Of a stretch of 64,000 nt of DNA, positions 1-10,644 are shown piece by piece. The stretch comes from Hordeum vulgare subsp. vulgare. Lineage: Eukaryota > Streptophyta > Magnoliopsida > Poales > Poaceae. The position numbers were made by a program, and so were the translations under genes. Below the pieces are notes generated by a model. It saw nothing but the letters and a program-made list of their open reading frames with translations. It was not told where the DNA came from and searched no databases. The number at the start of each line of letters is the position of its first letter. Position 1 is the first letter of the stretch. The DNA is taken from the NCBI RefSeq assembly GCF_904849725.1, contig NC_058522.1, positions 194,141,468 to 194,205,467 on the forward strand, given 5' to 3'.

Positions 1-149
1 GGGCAGACTCCTCGGGCATGTAATTGATTTTGGCGGCCGCCCCTTTTGCTAGTGATGTTGCTTCTCTGTTGGTTTAGATACTTAGCTTGATATGCTTGGA
101 GGGGACTTCTTCGTTGTGATGCATGACTTTAGTGTTCAGGGGAGGTGCT

Positions 150-775
150 CGTTGGTTGGTTGGTCTTTCCCTTTCTGCAGGTGAAGTGGGTCGATGCTCT
201 ATGTCAGTTGGTCCCGGTCCCGCCCATATCCCTGCCGCCGTGGAGTGCGACCCGTTACCAAGGTCGTTCCTCACGAGGCAAAGCCTTGGCACCGGAGTGC
301 CAAGTGGCTTTGTGACCGGTAAGACTCGTGAGGCACCGTGCTCAGGAGCCCCCTTAGACATTCAAGGGGCTCTATGTCGACAGGCCCCAGTCCCGCACAT
401 TTCCCTGCCGCGAGGCGCGACTTGAAGGTAGCCCCCCGTGGAACAAGGCCCTATTACCCGGGTACCAGGTGGCTTTGTGACTGGTAAGGTTCCTGGGGCG
501 CGATGCTCAGGACCCCCCTTAGACGTTCAAGAGGCCCTCGCGAGTTCTCTTTTTGGAGGTCCCTAATCTGCATTCAGGAAGCTTTGCGTCGGTAGGGCCC
601 AGTCCCGCACATTTCCCGGCTGTCGTGAGGCGCAACCCGTTACCAAGGTGGTTCCTCATGGGCCGGGCCCTGGCACCGGGGTGCTAGGTGGCTTTGTGAC
701 CGGTAAAGCTCCTGAGGCGTTATGTTGAGAAGCCCCCTTAGGAGCTCAAACTGCCCCAAGATAAACAACTGTTGT
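150..775 (-). repeat. Tandem about 175-bp modules in 3' region of A
   Basis: Three diverged modules repeat a pattern of CCTGAGGC, a GTGACCGGTAA-type block, a GTTACCAAGGT block and a GGAAATGTGCGGGAC-type block (in one orientation or the other). They sit downstream of pol and match, inverted, the modules at 8970-9530 in element B. Such tandem blocks between pol and the 3' LTR are common in Tat-type elements. No coding function is evident. Confidence 0.65.
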
Positions 776-1183
776 GAGGAAAGACCAAATGTTGTTCCCT
801 CTCCATGGTGGTGCCCCGAGCCGCGATTAGGTCTCGTGAGCGAGTGCTAGTTGGCATGAGTCTGCCGACTCATCATTGAGTACCACACGTGTATTCGGGC
901 ACCAAGGCCTTGGCGAGGTGCCGACACCGTGCCCCCCAGCCCCTACACGCGGGGTACGAGAGGGTGAGGGCAAACAGACGCATGACTTAGAGGAAAAGGG
1001 CATGCTGCGAAGAATGAGGGGAAAACAAGTTATTGCTGAAAGCTTCATTTGGAAAGGCCCCGAGTTTTGACTTTGTAAATATCATTAAATCCAAATAAGA
1101 AGAGAGAAAATGCAAGCCGCGTCCAGCACCTAATCTATTATCCGCCTCCATCGCCACCCAGCGCGGAGCTAAGTTCTTCTACT

Positions 1184-1470
1184 AGGCGTGGGGTGGACCC
1201 CTTCCGCGTCCTCAGGGGGCCTTGGGCGTATACAGCCTTGACTCATTATTACGTGAGACCATAACGATGGGGGTGTATCTGGGAGGTCGCGATGACACTT
1301 TGGCCTCGTGAGTTTCCCTACCCCCGAGGCATTAGGCGCCTAATTCCAGAAGTCATTGGGGGACTGTGTTGATTTCCTTCGTCTTCCCCACCAACGTGGG
1401 ATGGACCCCTTCCGCGTCCTCGGGGGGGCCTGGGTGTATACAGCCTCAGCTTGTTATTACGTGAGAGTGC
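1184..1470 (-). repeat. Two about 80-bp direct copies in 3' region of A
   Basis: The block with GGACCCCTTCCGCGTCCTC followed by a GTATACAGCCT stretch and TTATTACGTGAGA occurs at about 1184-1257 and again at about 1391-1470. The same pair occurs in inverted orientation in B (8241-8325 and 8451-8535), so the duplication predates the split of the two copies. No gene is seen here. Confidence 0.65.
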
Positions 1471-1561
1471 CATGGGATGAAGTAGGTTCTGAAAAATTGA
1501 AGGAAGATGTCGAGTCGATGCAACAGCGGCGCGGATGCAGTGCATGGACGGTGCAGAGTCG

Positions 1562-4500
1562 TCATGGGTAGAACCTGCGTAGGTGCTGGATGTTCCAAGA
1601 ATTCTGGATGGGGACTCCCTCTTGAGTCTCCAGACGCACGGAGCAGGCCTAGAGACGTGGATGACCTTGAAAGGTCCTTCCCACATAGGCGAGAGCTTGT
1701 GCAAGCCTTCCCTGGATTGGACCCGCCTCAGGACGAGGTCACCGAATTCGAGGGTCCTGAAGCGGATGTTGTGGCAATGGTAGCGCCGCAAGGCTTGCTG
1801 GTACCTCACGGCTCGGAAGGAGGCCCGGTGGTGCACCTCCTCTCCGAGTACGAGGTCCATCCCCCGCGCGTCCTCCTGACGCTCCTCATCGAACGCCAGT
1901 ACTCGTGGGGAGCAGTGCTTGATTTCATGGGTTAGAAACGCCTCCACTCCGTAGACGAGGAAGAATGGGGTCTCGCCGGTGGGCTTGGTTGCAGTGGTGC
2001 AGATGGATCATAGTACCGATGGGAGCTCATTGACCCAAGCTCGACCACAAGCCTCGAGCTTCTTCTTGAAACTCCTCACCTTGAGACCCCGCAGGACCTC
2101 TGCGTTGCCGCGCTATGCCTGGCCATTACTTCGCGGATGGGCCACCGATGTGTAGCATATTTGTTTAGCGAGGTTAGCACAGTAAATCTTGAAGAGTTGA
2201 TTGGTGAACTGCGAACCGTTATCCATGATGATGCGGTTGGGGACGCCGAAGAGGCTCACAAGGCCCTTGATGAACTTGACAGCGGACCCGATCGGGATGG
2301 TGCACGCGCGCTCCACCTCCACGCACTTGGTCAATTTGTCGATGGCGACCTAGAGGTAGCGGAAGCCCCCCAAGACCCAGGGAAAAGGCCCCAGAATGTC
2401 CAGCCCTCAGACCGCAAAGGGCCAGGTGAGCGGGATGGTGTGGAGGCCCTGCGCGAGCTGGTGGATCTGCTTGGCATTGAACTAGCAGGCCTCGCAAGAC
2501 CTCACCATTTCGGTAGCGTCGTCCAGAGCTATGGGCCAAGAAAAACCTGACCTGAACGCCTTACCGATGAGCGTGCGCGAGGAAGAGTGATGCCCGTAGT
2601 CCCCTCCGTGAATGTCGGCCAGTAGCTCGCGCCCCTGCTCCCAGGAAACGCACCGCACCGCGATGTCGTTCGGGCGTGTGCGGTACAAGGCGTTGTCTCG
2701 CACGCAATAAGTTGAGGCTTGTCATACTACGTGCTCCGCATCATCCTCCTTCTCCGGTAGTGCACCACGGAGAAGATATGCCCCGATTTCTCGCATCCAA
2801 TTGTCATCTTGAGCCTCCAGGGCTAGGAGCAGTCGAGGCCCCGAGGCGTGACCGCAGTCCGGAGTCCCCAAGGGTGGTGCAGGGGGGAGCTCCTTTCCCC
2901 GCGGTGCGTGATCTTCGGGTGACAGCGTCGTAGAAGGCTTTAACAGCCGCTCCTCAAAGACGCCTGGCTCCTGAGCCTCGCGACGCGAAGGTATTTTGGC
3001 GATGTCATTTGCTTCCTTGTTTTCACCTCACGAGACGTGATGCAACTCTAGGCCTTGAAAAAGTTTGTCGATCTTATGCACCTCTTGCAGGTATGCCTCC
3101 GTATGCTCATCTTTGGGCGTGTACTCCTTGTTGGAGAAGTTGATGAGGAGCTGAGAGTCGCCCATCACGCTCAGGCGTTGGACCCCCAAGGCCACCGCTG
3201 CCTTGAGGCCGGTGATGAGGCCCTCGTACTCCGCTATGTTTTTGGAGACTTTCTCCTCCCTTTGGAAGCAGAGCTGCACTGCATAGCGAAGCTTGTCTCC
3301 TATCGGGGAACTAAGGAGGACGCCAGCCCCTACTCCCATTCGCGCGCTCCGTCGAAGTGCATTATCCATCCCTCGGGTGCCTCCGCTCCGGCGGCAAGGG
3401 ATTGATTCCCTTCCAGCCCCCGACCAGGCGCGTCCGTCCATTCTACCATGAAGTCGACCAAGACGGCTCCTTTGATGACCCTGGTTGTGCTGAATTCAAT
3501 GTTGAAGGCCTAAAGCTCAATGATCCACTCAACAACTCTCCCTACCGCATTCTGGTTGTGCAAGATATTCTCCAAGGGGTAAGCGGAGATGACGTTGATC
3601 GGGTGTCCTTGGAAGTAGTGATGAAGGTTGCGCGAGGCGACGAGGAGCGCCAAAAGAAGCTTCTGCTGCATGGGGTAGCGCGAGCGGGTGTCCCGCGGTA
3701 CCGTGCTGACGAAGTACACGGGGTGTTCGATGAGGACACGACCGCCCGGGGCATCATGATCCTTGGTGACTTCTTGAGGTTGGAAAGCTTCGTTATCTGG
3801 AGGGAAGGCCGGGGCCTCGGGAGGAAAAATCCCTACAAGGCCTGCTTCACTAGTCTTGACCTCGGGTCCCACCACTCGCGGGGGACTCAGAGCTTCCGGG
3901 TCGCGCGAGCCCTCTGGAGCATCGGGTGAGGGCCCGCTGTGGCTTCCCGAAGTAGCTCCCTTGCTGACTCAATCCTCCCTTACTGCCACCAAAGCACCAC
4001 TGACAGAGTGTGGGCGTGGAAGCAAGGTACAGAAGCAGGGGCTCCCGAGGGCGAGGCGCCACCATGACAGGCGGGCTCGTGAGGTAACGCTTGAGCTCTT
4101 CAAAGGCAGCGTCGGCCTCTGGGGTCCACTCGAAAGGCCCCTTCCTTTTCATGATCTTGAAGAAGGGCAGTTCCCGCTTGCCACGCTTGGAGATGAAGCG
4201 GCCTAGGGAAGTGACACACCCCGCAAACTTCTGCATTTGCTTCAGGGTTATGGGCGCGCTCATCTTGTTTATGGCGTTTTCCTTTACTGGGTTGGCCTCG
4301 ATTCCCTGGGGTGACACCAGAAAACCAAGTAGCTTGCCTCATGGGACTCCGAAGACGCACTTCTTGGGATTGAGCTTCAAGTTCACCTCCCGCAAGCTGG
4401 CGAAGGTCTCTTGCAGATCCTTCACAAGGGTTTTGGCTTGCCTTGACTTGACCACGATGTCATCGACGTAGGCTTCCCCATTCCTCCCAAGCTGCGGCCC

Positions 4501-5970
4501 CAAGGAAATGTGCATCAGCCGCTAGAAGGTCGCCCCGACGTTCCGCAGCCCAAAAGGCATACACTCGTAGCAGTACACCCCGCACGGAGAGAGGAAGGCC
4601 GTCTTCTCAACGTCCTCCACCGCCATCTTGATCTGGTGGTAGCCTGAGAAAGCGTCCAAGAAGCACAGAAGGTCGCATTCCGCGGTGGAGTCCACGATCT
4701 GGTCGATACGCGGTAGCGGGAATGGCTCCTAAGGGCAGGCCTTGTTAAGGTTCGTGAAGTCGACGCACATGCGCACCTTCCCACACTTCTTCAGGACAAC
4801 CACTGGGTTTGCCACGCACTCCCGGTAGCGCACCTCCTTGATAACCCTTTCTTCCTTCAGCTTCCGCAACTCCTAAGCTATGCAGGCCTCCTTCTCCGGA
4901 GCCTGCCTCCTTGCCTTTTGTTTCACTGGACGCGCATTCGGTCATACCATGAGACGGTGCTCGATGACGTCCTTGGGGACCCCCACAAGGTCGGAGGCAC
5001 TCCAGGCGAACGCGCTCTTGTTTGCCCTGAGGAAGTCCACCAATGCCTTCTCTTGGTCTTCGGGATTTGCGCCGATGGTGAAGGCGGGGGTCGGTCTCCC
5101 TTCGTCCACCTTCACTTGCTTCGTCTCCACACGGTCCTGGGAAAACAACTGCTTCTTCTTCATGGGCGCGATGTCAAGGGTGTCTCCTGGGCCCCCTGTG
5201 GCGCGCACCTTGCCCTTGGGGTTCGCACGCGCAGCGGTCGCGGCCTTACGGGTTAACCCGAACACCCGCGAGACGTCCTTGACATCTCCCACAATGGTAA
5301 GCACACCACTGTTCTGTGGTATCTTGACGACGTTGTAGGACGGGTGCGTCGCTGCCATGAACTGTGCGAGGGTGGGGTAACCAAGTATTGCATTGTACGG
5401 AAGGTGGATGTGAGTGATGTCGAAGTCGATCCGCTCGGTGCGGAAGTTGGAGCGGGTGCCAAACGTAACAGGGGGATGGATCCGTCCGACGGGGACAACG
5501 GATCCCGCCACGACCCCAGAAAAGAGCTTCGAGGGCACGAGCTGCTCTCGGGGAAACCACAGCGTGTAGAAGACCTCCACCGAGATGACGGTGAGGTCCG
5601 TGCCGCCATCAATGAGGGTCTCGGAGATAGCTATGACGGGGATGGTCGACGTGCACAACATGGGAAACGCTCCTGTGGCCGTCGTGGCTTTGGGGTGGTC
5701 ATCGGGGCCGAACGTAATGTTGACCTCTGGCCACACACGGCATTCCGGGGGCTCCGGCGTCAGGCCGGCCATTCCCGCGGAAACGCTTGATGTGGCGGCT
5801 GGAAGGTGGCGCCTATGAGCCGCCGAGGATGCATGCGACCGCAGGGGCGGCCCTGCCTGCTGGGACACCTGCCGCCGTCGCGGGCCAGCGGTTGTTGATG
5901 CTTGCACTTGCCATAGTGCTGCAGAGCCGAGATCTGGTTCCTGCTGTTGGTGTGGAGGTTCCAACACGCG
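1562..5970 (-). pseudogene. Decayed gypsy polyprotein of element A (PR-RT-RH-aRH-INT)
   Basis: Seen, in order on the minus strand: protease with LIDGGTDL near 5600; RT with the catalytic YVDD at 4459-4470; RT thumb/connection at 3850-4317; RNase H region about 3510-3875; a second RNase H at about 3050-3400 with AEYEGLITGLK and MGDSQLLIN; an integrase zinc finger at about 2482-2700; integrase core with MDNGSQF and NGQA at about 2113-2334; C-terminal GPFKVIHV at about 1660. Most segments share one reading frame, so they come from a single polyprotein. It is broken by stops at about 4942, 4876, 4515 and 2483, and by frameshifts near 3850-3510 and near the C terminus. The natural end is about 1562, by alignment with B. 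It would act in reverse transcription and integration of the element; as it stands it cannot encode a working protein. Confidence 0.85.
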
Positions 5971-6054
5971 CTCCCTACCTGGGGCGCCAAATGTCGGATT
6001 TTGGGCTCCGCAAAACCCTAGAGATTCAAACTCAGGGGTGCGTGTAGATACCAC
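4942..6054 (-). CDS. Open frame across LTR end, leader and protease, no gag
   Basis: This 370-codon frame starts inside the end of the 5' LTR, runs through the primer site and a short leader, and continues into an aspartic protease domain (active-site ID-GG around residue 150; retroviral-type proteases usually show DTG or DSG, plant gypsy often IDGG) and the linker towards RT (residues about 300-370). It ends at a TGA where pol should continue. No capsid or zinc-knuckle sequence lies between leader and protease. I infer a gag deletion that left the reading frame open by chance. The first about 60 residues are translated LTR and primer site, so a real initiator is doubtful. Copies with deleted gag could only move with proteins supplied in trans. 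Confidence 0.55.
   Translation of the reverse strand: MVSTRTPEFESLGFCGAQNPTFGAPGRERVLEPPHQQQEPDLGSAALWQVQASTTAGPRRRQVSQQAGPPLRSHASSAAHRRHLPAATSSVSAGMAGLTPEPPECRVWPEVNITFGPDDHPKATTATGAFPMLCTSTIPVIAISETLIDGGTDLTVISVEVFYTLWFPREQLVPSKLFSGVVAGSVVPVGRIHPPVTFGTRSNFRTERIDFDITHIHLPYNAILGYPTLAQFMAATHPSYNVVKIPQNSGVLTIVGDVKDVSRVFGLTRKAATAARANPKGKVRATGGPGDTLDIAPMKKKQLFSQDRVETKQVKVDEGRPTPAFTIGANPEDQEKALVDFLRANKSAFAWSASDLVGVPKDVIEHRLMV
5974..5990 (-). other. Primer-binding site of element A
   Basis: Immediately inside the LTR the minus strand reads TTTGGCGCCCCAGGTAGGG. It has the TGG start expected of a site pairing with a tRNA 3' CCA end. Element G has nearly the same site (TTTGGCGCCGCAGGTAGG at 46692-46710), so the two families share a primer. 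I do not assign the tRNA species. Confidence 0.7.
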
Positions 6055-6808
6055 TCAACAGGTACGATTCCCTGGACTCACTACACGTTGGGCAAGGCAA
6101 GAACTCACGCGACAGCGAGGAGAAATCAGGTCACAGTAGTTTACCCAGGTTTGGGCCGCTCCGAAGCGTAAAACCCTAGTCTTGCTTTTGGTGGATTGCC
6201 TCTCACGAAGGTTGATGAACGAGGTAATACAATGCTTTTGAGCCTCCGGAGGCCAAGTGGCTCGGTGTGTTGCTCTTGGGTTATGATTATCCGATCCCTC
6301 TCTCGGGTATCCTACCCTCCCTATTTATCGTAGCTGTCCTCTTGCCTTATCGTTTGTGGGAAGGAATCCCGCAACAGCCAGTTTCGGTGGCAGACAAGGG
6401 AACATGCTTCCACCGTCAAAAGTGGTCTTCACCTGCAAAGTAGCTGTCCGCGCGGCAGGGAAAGGCTAGTGGTGACGTTTACCCTACTGACGGGTGGCGG
6501 TGGCTCTGTTGCACTAGAAGGGAAACCTTTGGGAGATGCCTTTGGGGCCCATGTTCGTTCCTGCCGTCTTTGCACCCAAGGGGGGACTGCACTGCTCTGC
6601 CATCCGCGGGTTGCCTGTCCACGTTCTACGTCATCTTTGACTCCTGAAGCCAGGCCTTTCCTCGGAATGTCTGCCGCTCCAGAGGGGCCCTAAGGAAGCC
6701 CCTATGGGTCTTGATTCTGTTCCTCCTCGGGAGGCTTGATCGGCGGAGTGGGGCAGCCTGAGCCAAAGACAGGCAAGTTTGGGTACCCCCGTTCCCAGGA
6801 CGCCGACA
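5992..6808 (-). repeat. 5' LTR of element A (817 bp)
   Basis: On the minus strand the segment begins TGTCGGCGTCCTGGGAACGG and ends AAAATCCGACA, so the termini are TGTCGG and CCGACA, perfect inverted repeats of the TG...CA type. The primer site follows directly at its inner edge, which fixes it as the 5' LTR. Large parts match the LTR of element B (10950-11811), for example the block around GAGCGGCAGACATTCCGAGG, so A and B are the same family. A motif shared with other LTRs here (element-strand CCGAACCTGGGTAAA-like) lies at 6138-6156, about 150 bp from the inner end. Confidence 0.85.
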
Positions 6809-8151
6809 CGCGCGGAGAGAAGCTCCCCTCGGCACCGCCCTCGGGGGCTCCGAACTACGGCCAGGCCTTGGGGTCTCGACTGCTCCTGGCCCTGGAGCCT
6901 CAAGACGATGATTTGGTGCAGGAACTCGGGGCATATCTGCTGCACGACACATTGCCGGAGAAGGGAGAGGATGCGGAACGCGTAGTATGACAAGCCTCAA
7001 CCTACTGCGTGCGAGACAACGCCTTGTTTCGCAGGTGCTCGAACGACGTTGCACTACGGTGCATTTCCAGGGAGCAGGGGCGCGAGCTACTGGCCGACAT
7101 CCACGGAGGGGACTGCGGACATCAATCCTCCACGCGCACACTTGCGGGTACGGCGTGTAGGTCAAGTTTTTACTGGCCTACAACTCTGGACAACGCCATC
7201 AAGCTGGTCCGGTCTTGTGAGGCCTGCCAGTTCCACGCCAACTAGATCCACCAGCCCGCGTAGGGCCTCCAGACCATCCCACTCTCCTGGGCTTTTGTGG
7301 CCTGGGGGCTAGACATATTGGGGCCTTTCCCGCAGGCCGCGCGGGGTTCCCGCTACCTCTACGTCACCATCGAGAAATTCACCAAGTGGGCGAAGGTGGA
7401 GACCGTGCGCACCATCCCGGCCGAGTCTACCGTCAAGTTCATCAAGGGCCTCATGAGCTGCTTCGGCGTCCCCAACCGCATCATCACAGATAATGGTTCG
7501 TAGTTCACCAGTCATCTATTCAAGATTTACTGTGCTAACCTCGGTACGCAGATATCCTATGCATCGGTGGCCCATCTACGGAGCAATGGCCAGGCGGAAC
7601 ACACCAACGCGGAGGTCCTGCGGGATCTCAAAGTGAGGAGCTTGAAGAAGAATCTCGAAGCTTGCGGCCGGGGTTGGGTCGATGAGCTCCCGTCGGTACT
7701 GTGGGCCATCTGCACCATTACAACCAAATATACCGGCGAAACCCCGTTCTTCCTCGTCTACGAATCAGAGGTGGTCCTACCCCACGAAATCAAGCACCGG
7801 TCCCCGCGGGTCTTGGCATTCGATGAGGAGCGTCAGGAGGCTGCGCGGGGGACAAGCCTCGTACTTGGAGAGGAGGCGCGCCACCAGGCCTCTCTCCTAG
7901 CCGCGAGGTACCAGCAGGCCTTGCGGCGCTACCACTTTCGTAACATCCGCTCAAGGACCCTCGAAGTCGGCGATCTCGTCCTGAAGCGGGTCCAATCCAG
8001 GGAAGCCTTGCATAAGCTTTCGCCCATTTGGGAAGGCCCATTCAAGGTCATCCACGTCTCCAGGCCCGGCTCCGTGTGTCTGGAGACTCAAGATGGAGTT
8101 CCCATCCAGAACGCGTGGAACATCCAACACCTCCGCAAGTTCTACTCGTGA
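6809..8151 (+). pseudogene. Integrase end of the element B polyprotein
   Basis: From about 6990 a single frame runs to a stop at 8149-8151. It holds an H2C2 zinc finger (HGG...H and SCEAC near 7215-7235), the DDE core with D at 7312-7314 (GLDILGPF), D at 7489-7491 (TDNGS) and E at 7597-7599 (NGQAEH), then the C-terminal GPFKVIHVSRPG region. Three in-frame stops, TAG at 7243, 7261 and 7501, stand where element A has CAG in its matching codons. The zinc finger, DDE triad and C terminus are otherwise intact, so decay here is mainly by nonsense change. The upstream 6809-6990 is the linker between the second RNase H and integrase. Confidence 0.85.
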
Positions 8152-8240
8152 AGACTCTACACCGCACATGTACTGCCTCTGCGCCGCCTCTGCATCGACC
8201 CTGCATCGTCCTTCAATTCTTTCAGAACCTACTTCATCCG

Positions 8241-8535
8241 ATGACACTCTCACGTAATCACGAGCCGAGGCTGTATACGCCCAGGCCCCCCTGAGGACGC
8301 GGAAGGGGTCCATCCCACGCATAGTGGGGCAGACAGAGGACATCAACACAGTCCACCAATGACTTCCGGAATCAGGAGCCCAATGCTTCGGGGGTTGGGA
8401 CACTCGCGTGGCCAAAGAGTCCTAGCGACCGCCCAGATACACCCCCACCGTGACACTCTCGCGTAATAACGAGCCGAGGCTGTATATGACCAGGGCCTCC
8501 CGAGGACGCGGAAGGGGTCCATCCCACACGTAGTG
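8241..8535 (+). repeat. Duplicate about 85-bp blocks downstream of B integrase
   Basis: Copies at 8241-8325 and 8451-8535 start TGACACTCTC and contain GAGCCGAGGCTGTATA and GACGCGGAAGGGGTCCATCC. They lie between the pol stop and the larger tandem modules. Inverted counterparts lie at 1184-1470 in A. Confidence 0.7.
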
Positions 8536-8969
8536 GAAGCCCTATGCTCAACTCCGGGGGGCGACAGAGGCGGAGAATCGATTGGGTGCCGGACGCGGCT
8601 TGCATTTGCTTTTTCTGGATTTTATTCAATGGTATTTATGAAATTAAACCTCGGGGCCTTTCCAAATGAAGTATTTGCAAAAACTTATTTTTCCTGCAAC
8701 TCTTTGTAGAACTCTCTTTTCCTGTGAGTCGTGCATCTGTCTGCCCTCACCTGCTCGTACCCCACGAGCGGGGGATGGGTGCACGGTGTCGGCATCTCGC
8801 GAAGGCCTTGGCGCCCGAATCCACGCGTGTTACTCATGAACGAGTCGGCAGACTCATGCCAACTAGGACTCGCTCAAGAGTCCTATTCGCGGCTCGGCGC
8901 ACCATCCTGGAAGGGGAAGAACATTTGGTGTTTTCTCACAATAACTATTTATCTTGGGACAACTTGAGC

Positions 8970-9530
8970 GCCTGAGGGGGCTCTTGAGCATAGCGCCTCA
9001 GGAGCCTTACTGGTCACAAAGCCTCCTGGCACCCCGGGGCCAGGGCCTGGCCCCATGAGGAACCACCTGGGTAAAGGTTCGCGCCTCACGACGGCGGGGA
9101 AATGTGTGGGACTATGACCTACCGACACAGAGCTTCCTGAATGCAGATTAGGGACCTCCAATACCAGAACTCGCGAGGGCCTCTTGAATGTCTAAGGGGG
9201 TTCCTGAGCATCGCGCCTCAGGAACCTTACCGTTCACAAAGCCACATGGTACTCGGGTGCGAGGGTCTTGTTCCGCAAGGGGCAACCTTGACAAGTTGCG
9301 CCCCACGGCAGGGAAATGTGCGGGACTTGGAGCTATCGATGTAGAGCCGCTTGAATGTCTAAGGGGGTCTTGAGCATGACGCCTCAGGAGCCTTGCCGGT
9401 GACAAAGCCACTTGACACCCTGGTGCCAGGGCTTTACCCCATGAGGAACGACCTTGGTAATGGGTCGCGCCCCACGGCGACAGGGAGATGTGCGGGACCG
9501 GGGCTAGCTGACAAAGACCATCGACCCACT
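8970..9530 (+). repeat. Three tandem about 175-bp modules in 3' region of B
   Basis: Units start near 8970, 9180 and 9350. Each carries GCCTCAGGA(G/A)CCTT, a TCACAAAGCC or GACAAAGCC block, a CATGAGGAAC or similar block, and GGGAAATGTG(C/T)GGGAC. They are diverged but collinear, and match the modules at 150-775 in the opposite orientation. The remaining 9531-9785 holds no gene I can recognise. Confidence 0.7.
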
Positions 9531-9785
9531 TCACCTACAGCAATGAAAAGACCAACCGACCAACAGCCCCCCCCCCGAGCACCATAGTCATGCGTCACAA
9601 CAAAGGTGTTCCCCGCAAGCATACCAAGCTAAGTATCTAAACCAGAAGAGAAGTAACATCACTAACAAAACGGGCCTATCCATGTTTCTCTGCATGCACG
9701 GTCAAAAGCAAGGAGGAGACATCTAGCGATGGAGATCCCGGAGGAGGGTTGCCGCCGCTGACGCCCGACACCCGCACGCCGGCAC

Positions 9786-10571
9786 TCAGTCAGTGTCCTC
9801 CTTCTTCACAGGTGCCGCAGGAGCAGACGGGCGACACAGCACTTGGGGGGCTCCTCCCCAAGGCTCGGGCATGGCGGTGAGGCGGGTGGTCATAGCTACT
9901 GTCGCTAGTGTCGCTGGGGCTCCTTCCGGAGGAGGTATCGCCGCTGCTAGGGGATCGACGCCCGCCATCGAAGACAGGCTCGTCTACGGGATCACCACGC
10001 CCGGCGTCCCGGAGATCTTGACGTAGAGCGTCGCCTCCCCGTCGTACTTGAAGACGAGGTAGCGCCTCCCATTCAGGCCTCTAGCACCGGCGAAGGTCTG
10101 CCACCCGCGGTTTAGATACATGTAACTGTCGGGGCTCACCTCAACCTCCAACCACGATGCCCCACCGTAGCAGCCGTCAGCCTGCAACCTGAGGCCCCGA
10201 GGCCCACTGGTCGGCAGTGCCTTGGCGAAGAAGTTCGGAAGCTGGAGCCAAGCGATTTCCGACCTCTCCACCCACATCATGATCTCCATCGCCATACCAG
10301 CCGAGAGGAGCCGCGGGCGAGGCGACCGGGTGGCCATCACCGACCTCCCACTCCGGCCGCTACAGGCACCCGCTCCAGCCGACTTCCCACCATTGCCGCT
10401 GATGGATATCCTCGGGTAGGCAGAACCACGACCACGCCCTTCGGAGGCCGCTACCGACGACGCCGCATACCCCCGAGGGCGGCCTCGTCACCTCATGGTA
10501 GGTGGAGTAGAAAGACCTTCACCAGGGGCCCTCCCCTTATCGACAGCAGAGAATCTCCTCATCGGCGCCAT
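9786..10571 (-). pseudogene. Antisense ORF with B3-like DNA-binding domain in element B
   Basis: Read on the minus strand, opposite to the element, one frame of 262 codons runs from an ATG at 10571 to a stop at 9786, broken by TGA near codon 28 and TAG at 9984-9986. Residues about 100-195 resemble a plant B3 domain: LPNFFAKAL, then GPRGLRL, WLEVEV, YLNRGWQTFAGARGL and RYLVFKYDG...LYVKI, in the order of a B3 barrel. The start is Arg/Gly/Ser-rich and the tail is acidic (KKEDTD). A TATA-like TATTTAA lies about 75 bp upstream. Known: Tat-type elements often carry extra ORFs between pol and the 3' LTR. Inference: a captured or domesticated B3-type factor that could bind DNA, now decayed. The B3 call rests on pattern alone. 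Confidence 0.6.
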
Positions 10572-10644
10572 GCTGAGAGAGTGGAGGGCTCAAGGTGGGA
10601 GGCGAGGAAGACTGGGCGAAGCAAGCCCTATCACCCTCGCCGGG

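Larger units (their letters stand above)
1..6808 (-). mobile_element. Element A: Ty3/gypsy, Tat-type, 5' LTR to past the window edge
   Basis: Seen: on the minus strand the order is LTR (5992-6808), a TGGCGCC-type primer site, aspartic protease, reverse transcriptase, RNase H, a second RNase H, integrase, then a 3' untranslated block. That PR-RT-RH-INT order is Ty3/gypsy. Known: an extra archaeal-type RNase H between RNase H and integrase marks the Tat lineage of plant gypsy elements. Gag is missing: protease-type sequence follows the leader almost directly. The 3' LTR lies left of base 1, so length and target duplication cannot be judged. The right edge (6808/6809) abuts the pol of element B in opposite orientation. 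A may have inserted into B, or the two were joined by rearrangement. Confidence 0.85.

Noticed and set aside
8949..9534. Small ORFs (60-130 codons) on both strands of the tandem modules
   Set aside because: They repeat with the modules, have no domains and change frame between copies; non-coding 3' region of element B.
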